Source: Colwellia_A sp047621305 (GTDB lineage: Bacteria; Pseudomonadota; Gammaproteobacteria; Enterobacterales; Alteromonadaceae). Taken from it: a stretch of 64,000 nucleotides of DNA. Below the pieces are notes generated by a model. The model saw only the letters and a program-made list of their open reading frames with translations, made no database searches and was not told where the DNA came from. Shown here in pieces: positions 1 through 8,317 of this stretch. The translations under genes and the position numbers were made by a program. The stretch is from the NCBI GenBank assembly GCA_047621305.1, contig JBLHNB010000003.1:1-64000 (forward strand), in the 5' to 3' direction. Positions within the stretch are counted from its first letter, which is position 1, and each line of letters opens with the position of its first letter.

Positions 1-567
1 GATCAAGCTACGGCTAATGAATATTCAACTGACAGCGGAATAAAGATACGACTTAGAATTACGACATAGCAAAGTTCGTGATGGTTATGAGTGCGATAAA
101 AATCGTTTTGTTATTTCCAAAGGCTGGACTATTACCATGATAGCTCAGGCACCGCTTGTTCACGAAACTACAATATCCCGTGACATTAAATACTTTAAAG
201 GTGGAGACAAACTTTCCCCCCCTGAAAATGGTGGTTCGTCAAGCCAGCTAAATAGTGCACAAACGAGGCTGTTGATTGAACATTTAACAGACACAACTTA
301 TTTCAGATACATCCAAAAAAGTACTCGATAAAGTGGATGAGTTAGGTATTACGCTTCATTATTTACCTGCATACAGCCCAAACTTTACCCCAACAGAGCG
401 GCTTTGTAAGGTAATGAATGAACATGCTAGGAATAATAAATATTTTCCAACCACAAAAGATTTTGGTGAAGTATCAATGATTTTTTGATGTAACTTTGCC
501 AAGTATTGGTGCTACGTTAAGTGGTAGGATTAATGACAACTTTCAAAAGTTTTATCCAGAAGGTTGA
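1..567 (+). pseudogene. Degenerate IS630-family transposase remnant
   Basis: Three reading frames together spell an IS630-type transposase. An N-terminal helix-turn-helix part (around ELRHSKVRDGYE and MIAQAPLVHETTISRD, about 50-190) is followed by LSPPENGGSSSQLN. A frame change near 300 leads to VLDKVDELGITLHYLPAYSP and TERLCKVMNEHARNN. A second frame change near 480 leads to the C-terminal SGRINDNFQKFYPEG and a stop at 565-567. The central part that should carry the first catalytic aspartates is missing between LTDTTYF and the DDE tail, so there is an internal deletion as well as frameshifts. It cannot encode an active enzyme. The 5' end lies at or before the window edge, and I saw no clear terminal inverted repeat. 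Confidence 0.85.
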
Positions 568-1067
568 GTTTCTTATCGCTAGAATTTATTAATACTTTAT
601 CGAATTTTAGGCATATGTATTTCTAGTAAATTTGGATCACCCCTTCTATTTTAGTGGTAATAATATAAACAGTGCCACAATAACAATTGCTCACTACTGC
701 TATATTAACGATGAAATTTCGGTAAAAACGTCCTGACTTACATTAGGTGAAGCCAATAATATTTTCTTAATGTATTCGTAATACGACATCTTTATAGTTA
801 CTTTGCTTTGGATATTTTTGCTTACTTAAAGTGTGATGGCAGTACAGATATAACTGAGCGAGCCATTATTATTTTGTAAATAAAAAATTTAATAAAGCAA
901 TTGAATTGATGTTTTATAGAAGTAAATAAACATTACTTCAAGATATTAGGAAGATAATATCTAAAGTTATGATAATTCATCTTCTTTATGGATTATGTTA
1001 TCTCTTAAAACTGAGGGTGACATAAATAAAACAGGCTAAATTACTTAATTAATACATAGGAAAAAAA
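568..1067. other. Intergenic region, no gene recognised
   Basis: About 500 bp of AT-rich sequence with stop codons in all frames lies between the transposase remnant and the next gene. I see no RNA gene, convincing terminator or coding fragment. The last 20 bases hold a weak Shine-Dalgarno-like AGGAAAA just before the ATG at 1068. Confidence 0.5.
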
Positions 1068-2126
1068 ATGGATGTTTTTAACAAAAATTTAATCATTGGC
1101 ACTTTGTTGGTGTTTTCGAGTGTAACATCAGCAAGTCAAACTGACTTGAAGTTCACTAAACCCACAGGTGTGCCCTCACCAGTCGAACATAAGTATACAT
1201 TGAATGTAGGTACTCACGCCGACAAAATATTTAATGATTTGAAAAAACTTGAAACAGATGTTGAATCTCAGTTACGAACTGAAATGGGAAAAATATCCAA
1301 ACTTAAGTCAATTTCATATGTGGATGTGAATACGGATAATCTAAAAGCTGTTTTTACAGGAGAAAATACTTCGAGAGTTTCCTTATCTTTGGCTGGATTG
1401 CAAATAAAAGCTCAAGCTAAGTTTAAAGGCGTACAAGTGTTTTGCTCTACAGTAAGGGCTACGATTAATTTAAAAAATACAAAAGCTAAAGCAAATTATA
1501 ATTATTATTCAGGCCAGTTGACAAACTTAGATTTTACTTATGACAAGGATGTCGATTTAAGCTGCTCTGGTGGCATATTATCATTTCCTGGTGTGAGTCA
1601 ATTAGTTAGCCTTTTTGCTAATAATTATGCCGAAGCCAAAATTGATGACATGATAAAAAGTAGTCTTAAAATACGCACAGAAATAATTAATATGAAAAAG
1701 TTATTTGGTCTCTCTGAACTAATGAATAAACCCCAGTTCAGTCACTCTGTTACTGATATTGAAGAAGAATTTGATTTTGATTTAACTAATGCTCTTAACA
1801 ATGTTTTTACTGGGTTGAACGTTTCAGTGGGAATTTATAGAAATAAGAATGGTTCCAACAAGCACCAAATTCATATGGGTATATATCAGGGGTATCCAAA
1901 GATTACAAATAATGGGCCCGTTTACTCAGTAAATGCTCCAGGAGCTAGCCGCTTTAAAAAATATGTATCTACAAGTAATGGCATGACCGCTGGCAGCTGG
2001 TCACCAGGTTTGCTTTATAACGGTCAAACTATTGGTTCAATAGCGTTTAATAGTAATTATGGTTTATATAGTTATATGACCCAAAAAATTGTAACTATCG
2101 GAGATTGTGGTAAGCCATGTGAATAG
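1068..2126 (+). CDS. Secreted protein of unknown function (352 aa)
   Basis: I do not recognise the family. The first ~22 residues (MDVFNKNLIIGTLLVFSSVT, then SAS) look like a Sec signal peptide, so the product is probably periplasmic or secreted. The mature part is Lys/Asn/Ser-rich, with alternating hydrophobic residues that suggest beta structure. It has two cysteines in the middle (VFCSTVR, LSCSGG) and a CGKPC motif right at the C-terminus, all of which could form disulfides. The start ATG follows AGGAAAAAAA. It stands alone: a transposase remnant lies upstream and a tandem repeat plus hairpin downstream, so it looks like accessory DNA. Its function is unknown. Confidence 0.7.
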   Translation: MDVFNKNLIIGTLLVFSSVTSASQTDLKFTKPTGVPSPVEHKYTLNVGTHADKIFNDLKKLETDVESQLRTEMGKISKLKSISYVDVNTDNLKAVFTGENTSRVSLSLAGLQIKAQAKFKGVQVFCSTVRATINLKNTKAKANYNYYSGQLTNLDFTYDKDVDLSCSGGILSFPGVSQLVSLFANNYAEAKIDDMIKSSLKIRTEIINMKKLFGLSELMNKPQFSHSVTDIEEEFDFDLTNALNNVFTGLNVSVGIYRNKNGSNKHQIHMGIYQGYPKITNNGPVYSVNAPGASRFKKYVSTSNGMTAGSWSPGLLYNGQTIGSIAFNSNYGLYSYMTQKIVTIGDCGKPCE

Positions 2127-2192
2127 CTTTACAGGGGCTTTGTTGTTTTTGGCTGTTCAAGGTTGTAATGATATTTAACGTAGTGAATAATT

Positions 2193-2243
2193 AAACCCTA
2201 TAAACCCTATAAACCCTATAAACCCTATAAACCCTATAAACCC
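2193..2243 (+). repeat. Tandem 9-bp repeat, about 5.7 copies of AAACCCTAT
   Basis: Five perfect head-to-tail copies of AAACCCTAT are followed by a partial sixth (AAACCC). They lie 66 bp after the stop codon of the secreted-protein gene. The 9-bp unit could be translated in frame, but no ORF covers it. Copy number probably varies by slippage. Confidence 0.9.
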
Positions 2244-2260
2244 AAAGATAGTTTATAGGG
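2232..2260 (+). other. Stem-loop capping the 9-bp repeat
   Basis: CCCTATAAAC (2232-2241) pairs perfectly with GTTTATAGGG (2251-2260) around a 9-nt loop. The single right arm could pair with any of the repeat copies, so the hairpin can slide. No T-tract follows directly, so it is not a classical terminator, but it may stabilise the 3' end of the upstream transcript. Confidence 0.6.
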
Positions 2261-2355
2261 TAATACATAACATGCTAACTTGTTTTTTGAACTGTCGGTA
2301 AAAGTAACTGACATGCTAAAATTGTAGAAATAGCGGATATCCAAGCATAGCATTT

Positions 2356-2547
2356 TTGTCCCATTGTTTTCTCAATGTAATAAGCGGGACCACCTCGATA
2401 ACTTTCATCTTCAATCTCCTTATATATTTGAGCGTCTATTGTTCAATATATGCTGTAGCAGCGCCGAAAAATGACACGACTCACATCCAAAATACAGCCC
2501 CAGATCCATTAAAAAATAGCAGTAGCACATTAAATTCTGGATTTTAA
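2356..2547 (+). CDS. Possible small exported peptide (63 aa), doubtful
   Basis: A 63-residue frame opens with TTG and has no Shine-Dalgarno. It reads as a hydrophobic N-terminus (FIFNLLIYLSVYCSIYAVAA) followed by a polar Asn/Ser/Thr-rich tail, which resembles a signal peptide with a short mature part. Nothing else supports it: no recognised family, no clear promoter and no partner gene. It may be chance. Confidence 0.2.
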   Translation: MSHCFLNVISGTTSITFIFNLLIYLSVYCSIYAVAAPKNDTTHIQNTAPDPLKNSSSTLNSGF

Positions 2548-2689
2548 TGGTCACCTGTCAGGGGGCTACAAAGAACAAAGTTTAGAATTATTTTCTTATT
2601 ATCTAAAAATATCTTACTATAGAAAAAATAATAAACTATTCACTTTTATTTAAAGAGGGTAATTATCCCTTAAATCGAATTGAGGTTAC

Positions 2690-3892
2690 TTATTTAGAGG
2701 GACTAATACTTGATAACGTCAGTTGGTTTTCGCTAAACACTTGACCAGTAATATCCTTTAACCGTAAAGTAATTGTTGGGTCTGATGCTTGCCAGTTAAT
2801 ATTAAGCTCACCGTAGTTAACACTGTTGGTAAAATTACCGACGCGGTGTTTATTGGGGCTGACATTTTTCCATTCTTCGGTTAATCCTGAACTGGTTACT
2901 TCCCAGAGCGGGTAATCTAATTTGGTGTTTAAAAACCCACTGACTTTTGACATTTCTCCCCAATGGGTATCGCCGCTGATAATGATCACGCCATTGACTT
3001 GGTGCTTTTTAATGAGGGTCATTAATCTATTTCTATCTTGGGGGAAATTAGCCCAAGACTCCCAGCCAGTAAATTCAGGAAGTAATTGTAAACTTGAGCC
3101 GATAATCTTTATTGCGGCGGGTTTTAGTAATTCCTGCTCTAGCCATTGCCATTGTGTTTCACCTAACATTGACGCATTGTCAACATCGCTAGGAGAGTAA
3201 GGTCCCATATTTTTAGGTTTACGCTTAGCGTGATAATCTGCGGTGCTAACCTGTGCCAGTTTATCTCTGTTCCAACGTAAATCAGGTAAAATCACATGAA
3301 CTTTTTGTTGATTTTTACCGTATAAGTAAGATGTATAAATACCGTCACTTTGTCTATAACGAGGAGAGTCTTTTGGTTCTTGCCAAAAGTCTAACATCAG
3401 TTTTTTAGATGTCGCCTTTTGGGTGTATTGTGAACCCGCATCATTTTCACCATAATCATGGTCATCCCAGATAGCAATGGCGGGAGTGGTTGCTAATAGT
3501 TTTTTGATGCCTGGGTTTTCACCTAAGCGTTGATATTTATCAGCGAGATCTTGCATGTTTTTGGTATCACCGTAAACATTGTCACCTAGAAAGATGAACA
3601 AGTCGGCTTGCTCATTATTGATAGCGTCTAAAATTGGCATGACTTTATCTTGATGGCTACATGAGCCAAATAATATTTTTTGGTTCTTTAACGCGGTAGT
3701 ACCAGATGAGAAAGCTCTTTTTTGACCTGAAAGTGTTTGCCCTGTAGACGTTAGTCGCGAATGTGCTTGTCCAGAAAAACGCTCTGCAGCAAAAGCAGTC
3801 CCTGAACAAATAACACCTGAAAAAGCCACACCTATAAAAGTAAAAAGAGTGCTTAGTAATAAAATTTTTTTTACCTGATGAGGTTTATTCAT
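2690..3892 (-). CDS. PhoD-like alkaline phosphatase / metallophosphatase
   Basis: A Sec signal peptide of ~36 residues ends at a GTAFAAE-type cleavage site, so the product is periplasmic or secreted. The body has the PhoD-type metallophosphatase motifs: FGSCSHQD near residue 75, FIFLGDNVYGD near 98, IWDDHDYGEND near 140, and a late IISGDTHWGEM. These supply the Asp, Asn and His metal ligands. The family hydrolyses phosphomonoesters and phosphodiesters. At 400 aa it is on the short side for PhoD proteins. Its ATG overlaps the stop of the upstream phosphodiesterase gene by one base (TAATG), so the two are translationally coupled. The exact substrate is not visible. Confidence 0.85.
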   Translation of the reverse strand: MNKPHQVKKILLLSTLFTFIGVAFSGVICSGTAFAAERFSGQAHSRLTSTGQTLSGQKRAFSSGTTALKNQKILFGSCSHQDKVMPILDAINNEQADLFIFLGDNVYGDTKNMQDLADKYQRLGENPGIKKLLATTPAIAIWDDHDYGENDAGSQYTQKATSKKLMLDFWQEPKDSPRYRQSDGIYTSYLYGKNQQKVHVILPDLRWNRDKLAQVSTADYHAKRKPKNMGPYSPSDVDNASMLGETQWQWLEQELLKPAAIKIIGSSLQLLPEFTGWESWANFPQDRNRLMTLIKKHQVNGVIIISGDTHWGEMSKVSGFLNTKLDYPLWEVTSSGLTEEWKNVSPNKHRVGNFTNSVNYGELNINWQASDPTITLRLKDITGQVFSENQLTLSSISPSK

Positions 3893-5028
3893 TAAAAAAG
3901 CGCCTTAATTTTTTTGCCAGCCTTGGGATTAAATACTTTAGGATCTTCACCTAATAGCGTTAGTGCAGTAGCTGCTATTTGTTTTTGTTTGAGCTCTATA
4001 GACGTTTTTACTTCGCCTTTGTTCGGAATACTTGGCCCTATTGCAGCAAACCAAATGTTTTCAGAGCCGATAATACCTTGAGGAAATTGATTTAAGTTTT
4101 TCATATATTCTTTTACGGCTAACGAAGATGCATGGTGCTGCCAATCTGTTTCATTACTACCACGGCCGTGATCTGTGGTGATTAACAAGGTGGTGTTATT
4201 TTTATATACAGGTGTTGTCTGTATGGTTTGCCACAAATCGGCAATAAATTGGTCGGTTTGATGGGCTGAACTTAAATAACTGTCGTAATGACCATCGTGG
4301 GCAAAATCATCAGTCTCACCAAATGAAATTACCATCACCTTAGGCTGTTTATGCAGTAAATAATCTTTGGCAAAACGATAGGTAAAGCTATCAAGGCGAA
4401 CATTGTGCCAAGGACTGGGGATTTCTTTTTGCAACGCATTGAGTAAGGCCATATCTTTAGATAACGGGTAACCTGAAGCAGGCATAAAACCGGCGTTAAC
4501 AGGTAAGTGGCTGCGCTGAGTATTAAGAATATAAGGAAACACATCCCAACTACCAAACGCTGCTACTTTATCTTGATATTTTGGTTGCTGGTTAAGCCAT
4601 TCTAAAAAAGAGACTTGTGGGTTGGGCACTTTGGCATTGCTATTGATACTGTTATCAGCAATACCAGTGAAAATTTCACTGTAACCCGGATAAGAAAAAT
4701 GCCAATTATTGGTGACTGACATCTTAGATCCTAGTTTACGGTTACCAATAACAACGCCTTGTGTTGCTATGGTATGCCAAAAAAACGGCATCAATAGCTT
4801 ACGACGTTCTATGTCATCTTCATGCCAAAATCTATCTTTTATATGGTCGCTATCTCGAACAAATTTTTTATGGTTAATTAACTGTTCATCGGCGCCACTA
4901 AAAAGCTCCTGCCAACGTAAACCATCAATAGTTACTAGAATAAGATTACTGTTGTTTTTTGCTTGAGTTGAAGGTGAAAGCAGTAATGTTGATATCACTA
5001 TAAGTAAATAAGTTAAGTGTTTGTGCAT
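3892..5028 (-). CDS. Secreted alkaline phosphatase / type I phosphodiesterase superfamily protein
   Basis: A signal peptide (first ~23 residues, ending STQAK) precedes an alkaline-phosphatase-superfamily fold. ILVTIDGLRWQELFSGAD supplies the first metal-binding Asp. WHFSYPGYSEIFTG lies where the nucleophile region is expected. SFGETDDFAHDGHYDSY and LITTDHGRG supply the later Asp and His ligands. Such enzymes cleave phosphodiesters or phosphomonoesters outside the cytoplasm. It lies directly upstream of, and overlaps, the PhoD-like gene, and follows a TonB-dependent receptor gene. Together these suggest extraction and uptake of phosphate from organic esters. The substrate is unknown, and a sulfatase-like or phosphonate-type activity cannot be excluded. 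Confidence 0.8.
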   Translation of the reverse strand: MHKHLTYLLIVISTLLLSPSTQAKNNSNLILVTIDGLRWQELFSGADEQLINHKKFVRDSDHIKDRFWHEDDIERRKLLMPFFWHTIATQGVVIGNRKLGSKMSVTNNWHFSYPGYSEIFTGIADNSINSNAKVPNPQVSFLEWLNQQPKYQDKVAAFGSWDVFPYILNTQRSHLPVNAGFMPASGYPLSKDMALLNALQKEIPSPWHNVRLDSFTYRFAKDYLLHKQPKVMVISFGETDDFAHDGHYDSYLSSAHQTDQFIADLWQTIQTTPVYKNNTTLLITTDHGRGSNETDWQHHASSLAVKEYMKNLNQFPQGIIGSENIWFAAIGPSIPNKGEVKTSIELKQKQIAATALTLLGEDPKVFNPKAGKKIKALF

Positions 5029-5063
5029 TGTATTAACCTGATTTTTTATGACTAGAAATGACT

Positions 5064-5097
5064 AAAAAAGCCAAGTGAGCTTACACCCACTTGGCTT
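5064..5097 (-). terminator. Rho-independent terminator after the TonB-dependent receptor gene
   Basis: A perfect 10-bp stem, AAGCCAAGTG / CACTTGGCTT (5068-5077 with 5088-5097), has a 10-nt loop. On the minus strand it is followed by a T-run. It lies between the receptor stop and the phosphodiesterase start, so it probably attenuates rather than abolishes read-through into the two phosphatase genes. Confidence 0.75.
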
Positions 5098-5120
5098 GAT
5101 ATTTGTATTTAAATTATATT

Positions 5121-7466
5121 TTAGAAATCTGCTGTAAAGGTTACTGAAGCGGTACGTGTAGCGCCGATAAAGAAGCTTTTTCCATTACCAGTACCAGCGG
5201 AAACATAGCTTTCATCGGTAAGGTTGTTGACGACAAAAGCAATATCAAAAGACTTAAACATATCGTTGTTTACATTAACGTTGTAACCAATGTTTAGATC
5301 GAGAACCGTGTAGGCATCAGCCTCAAAACGTTTTCCTGATACTGACTCTGTATAAGAGCCAGATTCATTGCGCTCACCTGTGTATTTGGCAGACAAACCG
5401 GCGCGTAAATTACCTTGGTTATAATTGGCTGAGAAGACAAACATATTATCGACAGAGTTAATGACTTTGTCACCTGATACAAAACCTACTGCTTTACCAA
5501 TCTCCTGACTACCGACATATTCAGAGTCATCATTAGTATATGAAGAATAAAGGCTCCAGTTATCATTGAATCGGTAGTTGGCACTTAATTCAAAACCTTT
5601 TGATTCTATGCCGCCGTCATTACGAAATATACCACTGGCACCATTGTAATTAATCCCATCTACGCCACTATTTGCTGAAATAAAGGTGATGCGATTGTCA
5701 AAATCTATGGTGTAATAAGTTGCCGAAATATCAAGGTCGTTACCATGGTATCTAACGCCAACATCAATACTCTTTGCCGTTTCAGGTTTTATATCAGATA
5801 AATCCTTCGCATTTTCTTCCATTACAGCATCTTTTATGGCAGAAAAGTTTTCACTGTAACCAGCAAAAAATTCTATGTTGTCATTAAGCGCATAAAGAAC
5901 ACCGCCACTAAATAACGCATCAGAGTCGCTTTCAATTTTATCGGTTACGGCTTTTTCAAATTTATTGTATTTTTCCAGATCAACTAAATATTTTTGTACG
6001 CCAAGGTTAACTGTAAGATCGCCGAAATAAACCGTGTCTTGTAAGTAAAATTTTAAGGTGTCGGTGCGGTATTCATTATCATGCTGTGTCCAATAAGGCG
6101 TACTATCAAAATGGTGATATACACGTGCATCAATGACTTTGTGCCAATCACGTGATTCATCACGGTCATTATTTTCAGCCCATAAACCAAAGGAAATGTC
6201 GTTGTTATTTATTTTCCAATCAAAGTTAGCGGTTAGACCCATGCGATTTTTTTGGTAATGGGTATGACGATAAGACATGACTGGTACAGCACTGGCTTCG
6301 TAACAAGAAGGTGTTGCGGCAGATGTCGACTTTGATGGCCATGCGAGAGTATCTGTACAACCCTCATTAGGCGTTAAAGGGCTGCCATTTTGATCGACAA
6401 AAGCATATTGTCCTACACTTGTACCACCATAAACACTGGTAACAGCGTGTTGATATGGTGGGATCCAGTCACCACGACCTTTATTTTTATGCCAATAAGG
6501 GCTGATTTCAAAAGAAAAATCAGCAGAGTATTGATAGTCAAACTTAACATAAGCTAAAGTATTTTCACGCAGGGTTGACCAACCTTCGGCAAACATTTGA
6601 TCAACATGTGGCGTACCAGTCCAACTCGACGTTAATTGATCCCAATCAGGGGTTTTATCAAATTGGCTTTGTGAAACGGCGTTGTAGTTATCTTCATCGG
6701 CATCGTCATAGGATAATCGACCAATAATATTTAACTTGCCAAGCTCAGTTAAAAACTTAAGCTCTGCATGCTGTCTATTCATACCGCCGTTCGAACCTTC
6801 ACCTATCCAGCGACTACTCGATGTTTGTGAATAGCTCATATACGCATAAGTATTATCGAAAATGCGGCCAGTATCGTGACGAGCAAAATAGCGCGAGGCG
6901 TTATGATCGCCCTTGGTATAAGCAAACGTGCTTATTTTTTCAAAAGCAGGCATGGCACTAACAAAATTAAATGTACCACCTAATGCTTCGAGTGAGGCCG
7001 AGGAAATATCAGACGTGCCTTGAGATACTTCAACGGTTGTCATGTTTTCGCCATCTATATAACGGTTTGCTTTAGCACCGCCACCATAATTGGAACCACC
7101 GTTTGGAATGCCGTCTATGGTCATACCTAATTGTTGCTGAGACTCATCAATTGAGAAACCACGCATGGTAATAGATGTTGACCAATCATCACCACCAAAA
7201 GCATCGCCTTCATTGATACTAATACCAGGAAGATTGTCCATAACCGCTAATACACTACTGATATTAGATTGTTGTTCGTTCATATTCACATCAACAACGT
7301 GGTTGGCGTGTGATAATTTTTTAGCAACTACCGAGACTTCTTCGATAGTTTCTTGTGTTTGATTTTCTAGTTGTTTTTCTAGCTGATTGTCAGCTGCAAA
7401 CAGCTGCGTTGATAAGGTTGATAAAACGGCTAACGTGATAGCACTTTTGGTAAATTGGATAGACAT
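5121..7466 (-). CDS. TonB-dependent outer-membrane receptor
   Basis: At 781 aa, with a signal peptide (MSIQFTKSAITLAVLSTLST, cleavage near FAAD), this is a ligand-gated outer-membrane barrel powered by TonB/ExbBD. A likely TonB box (ETIEEVSVVAKK) near residue 42 is followed by a plug domain: VLAVMDNLPGISINEGDA, SITMRGFSID and the VEVSQGTSDISS segment. The rest is the 22-strand barrel with long loops, ending in an aromatic residue (FTADF) as is usual for barrel insertion. The ligand is unknown. The linked phosphatases and the upstream PHO-box-like repeats point to a phosphorus compound. It is followed by its own hairpin terminator. Confidence 0.9.
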   Translation of the reverse strand: MSIQFTKSAITLAVLSTLSTQLFAADNQLEKQLENQTQETIEEVSVVAKKLSHANHVVDVNMNEQQSNISSVLAVMDNLPGISINEGDAFGGDDWSTSITMRGFSIDESQQQLGMTIDGIPNGGSNYGGGAKANRYIDGENMTTVEVSQGTSDISSASLEALGGTFNFVSAMPAFEKISTFAYTKGDHNASRYFARHDTGRIFDNTYAYMSYSQTSSSRWIGEGSNGGMNRQHAELKFLTELGKLNIIGRLSYDDADEDNYNAVSQSQFDKTPDWDQLTSSWTGTPHVDQMFAEGWSTLRENTLAYVKFDYQYSADFSFEISPYWHKNKGRGDWIPPYQHAVTSVYGGTSVGQYAFVDQNGSPLTPNEGCTDTLAWPSKSTSAATPSCYEASAVPVMSYRHTHYQKNRMGLTANFDWKINNNDISFGLWAENNDRDESRDWHKVIDARVYHHFDSTPYWTQHDNEYRTDTLKFYLQDTVYFGDLTVNLGVQKYLVDLEKYNKFEKAVTDKIESDSDALFSGGVLYALNDNIEFFAGYSENFSAIKDAVMEENAKDLSDIKPETAKSIDVGVRYHGNDLDISATYYTIDFDNRITFISANSGVDGINYNGASGIFRNDGGIESKGFELSANYRFNDNWSLYSSYTNDDSEYVGSQEIGKAVGFVSGDKVINSVDNMFVFSANYNQGNLRAGLSAKYTGERNESGSYTESVSGKRFEADAYTVLDLNIGYNVNVNNDMFKSFDIAFVVNNLTDESYVSAGTGNGKSFFIGATRTASVTFTADF

Positions 7467-7504
7467 ACTTTCCCTTGGAGTAGTTTATTGTTTTAATCGC
7501 GAGG

Positions 7505-7560
7505 AGTATGGCGCTGTTTTGTGACAGATAATGTAACTAAAAATGACACTTAGCTTACAG
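7505..7560 (-). promoter_or_regulatory. Putative PHO box and -10 for the TonB receptor/phosphatase genes
   Basis: Read on the minus strand, CTGTAAG (7560-7554) and GTGTCAT (7549-7543) form a pair of 7-mers with an 11-bp repeat period. A third, CTGTCAC (7527-7521), sits exactly 22 bp further on, two periods away. The PhoB consensus is CTGTCAT repeated every 11 bp. Ten bases after the last repeat is CATACT (7510-7505), a 4/6 match to a -10 at the spacing usual for PhoB-activated promoters that lack a good -35. The position, 55-95 bp before the receptor ATG, and the phosphatase genes downstream fit Pho regulation. Confidence 0.5.
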
Positions 7561-7732
7561 ATTAATGAAGGAATGATGACGTTGTATAATAGTACGTAAG
7601 TAAAAACAGATACTTTCTCAATACTTAATCAAGCGTCTTAGAGTCATTAATTGGATTAGATATAACCGATACTTGTTTTTTCGTAGTTACTTAAATAGAG
7701 ATATAGAATACAATAGCGACAAATAAATATGG

Positions 7733-8293
7733 ATGTTTAAGGCCATGATGAAAAAACTCTCCTTTTTAAAAAAATTAGCTGCTCTTCTTATTTTTCCTAG
7801 TGTGTCATTATCGTGTTTTGCCGCTTCAAACTATATTGGCCTTGATTATGTTTGGTCTGATATAAAAATAGCAGATGAAAGTGCTACACCTGGTGCCACA
7901 GCACTAACAATAGGTACTAGCGGTAAAGGTCGACTTACCAATATATACTTGGAAGCTCAATACCTGATCGCTAATACTAGCGACAATATTCATAGTATCA
8001 ACTTCGACTTAGAACAAAGTAAGGCCGTTTACTTATTACTAAAATCCGATAGCCGCGACGGATACAGTATTGATGTTGCGCTTGGTTATGCTTATAACGA
8101 TTTAAACATTAATGGTCCTGACAATACGTATAACGGTAGTGATCAATACAATGGTTTTTCATGGAAAGCGGCTATTAATTACCAAGTTCCTTTTCTTCAA
8201 AATAGTCAAGTTAAGCTTGGTTATCAATCGTTATATCATCAAGATGGTCTTGATATTAGCGGTATTTCCCTCGGTGTTTCTTATCATTTTTAA
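7733..8293 (+). CDS. Small outer-membrane beta-barrel protein
   Basis: A signal peptide ends near CFAAS. The rest of this 186-residue protein alternates polar and hydrophobic residues like a small (8-10-strand) outer-membrane barrel and ends SLGVSYHF, with the C-terminal Phe recognised by the BAM machinery. The start is uncertain: the ATG at 7733 has no Shine-Dalgarno, while the in-frame ATG pair at 7745/7748 is preceded by TAAGG. The lipoprotein gene begins 24 bp after its stop, so the two probably share a transcript. It is transcribed away from the TonB receptor. Its function is unknown. Confidence 0.7.
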   Translation: MFKAMMKKLSFLKKLAALLIFPSVSLSCFAASNYIGLDYVWSDIKIADESATPGATALTIGTSGKGRLTNIYLEAQYLIANTSDNIHSINFDLEQSKAVYLLLKSDSRDGYSIDVALGYAYNDLNINGPDNTYNGSDQYNGFSWKAAINYQVPFLQNSQVKLGYQSLYHQDGLDISGISLGVSYHF

Positions 8294-8317
8294 TCGTTTT
8301 CATAAAAGGCATTTTTC

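Noticed and set aside
800..885. Short peptide YLKCDGSTDITERAI resembling an IS66-like C-terminal motif
   Set aside because: The match is only a few residues long, with no supporting sequence on either side.
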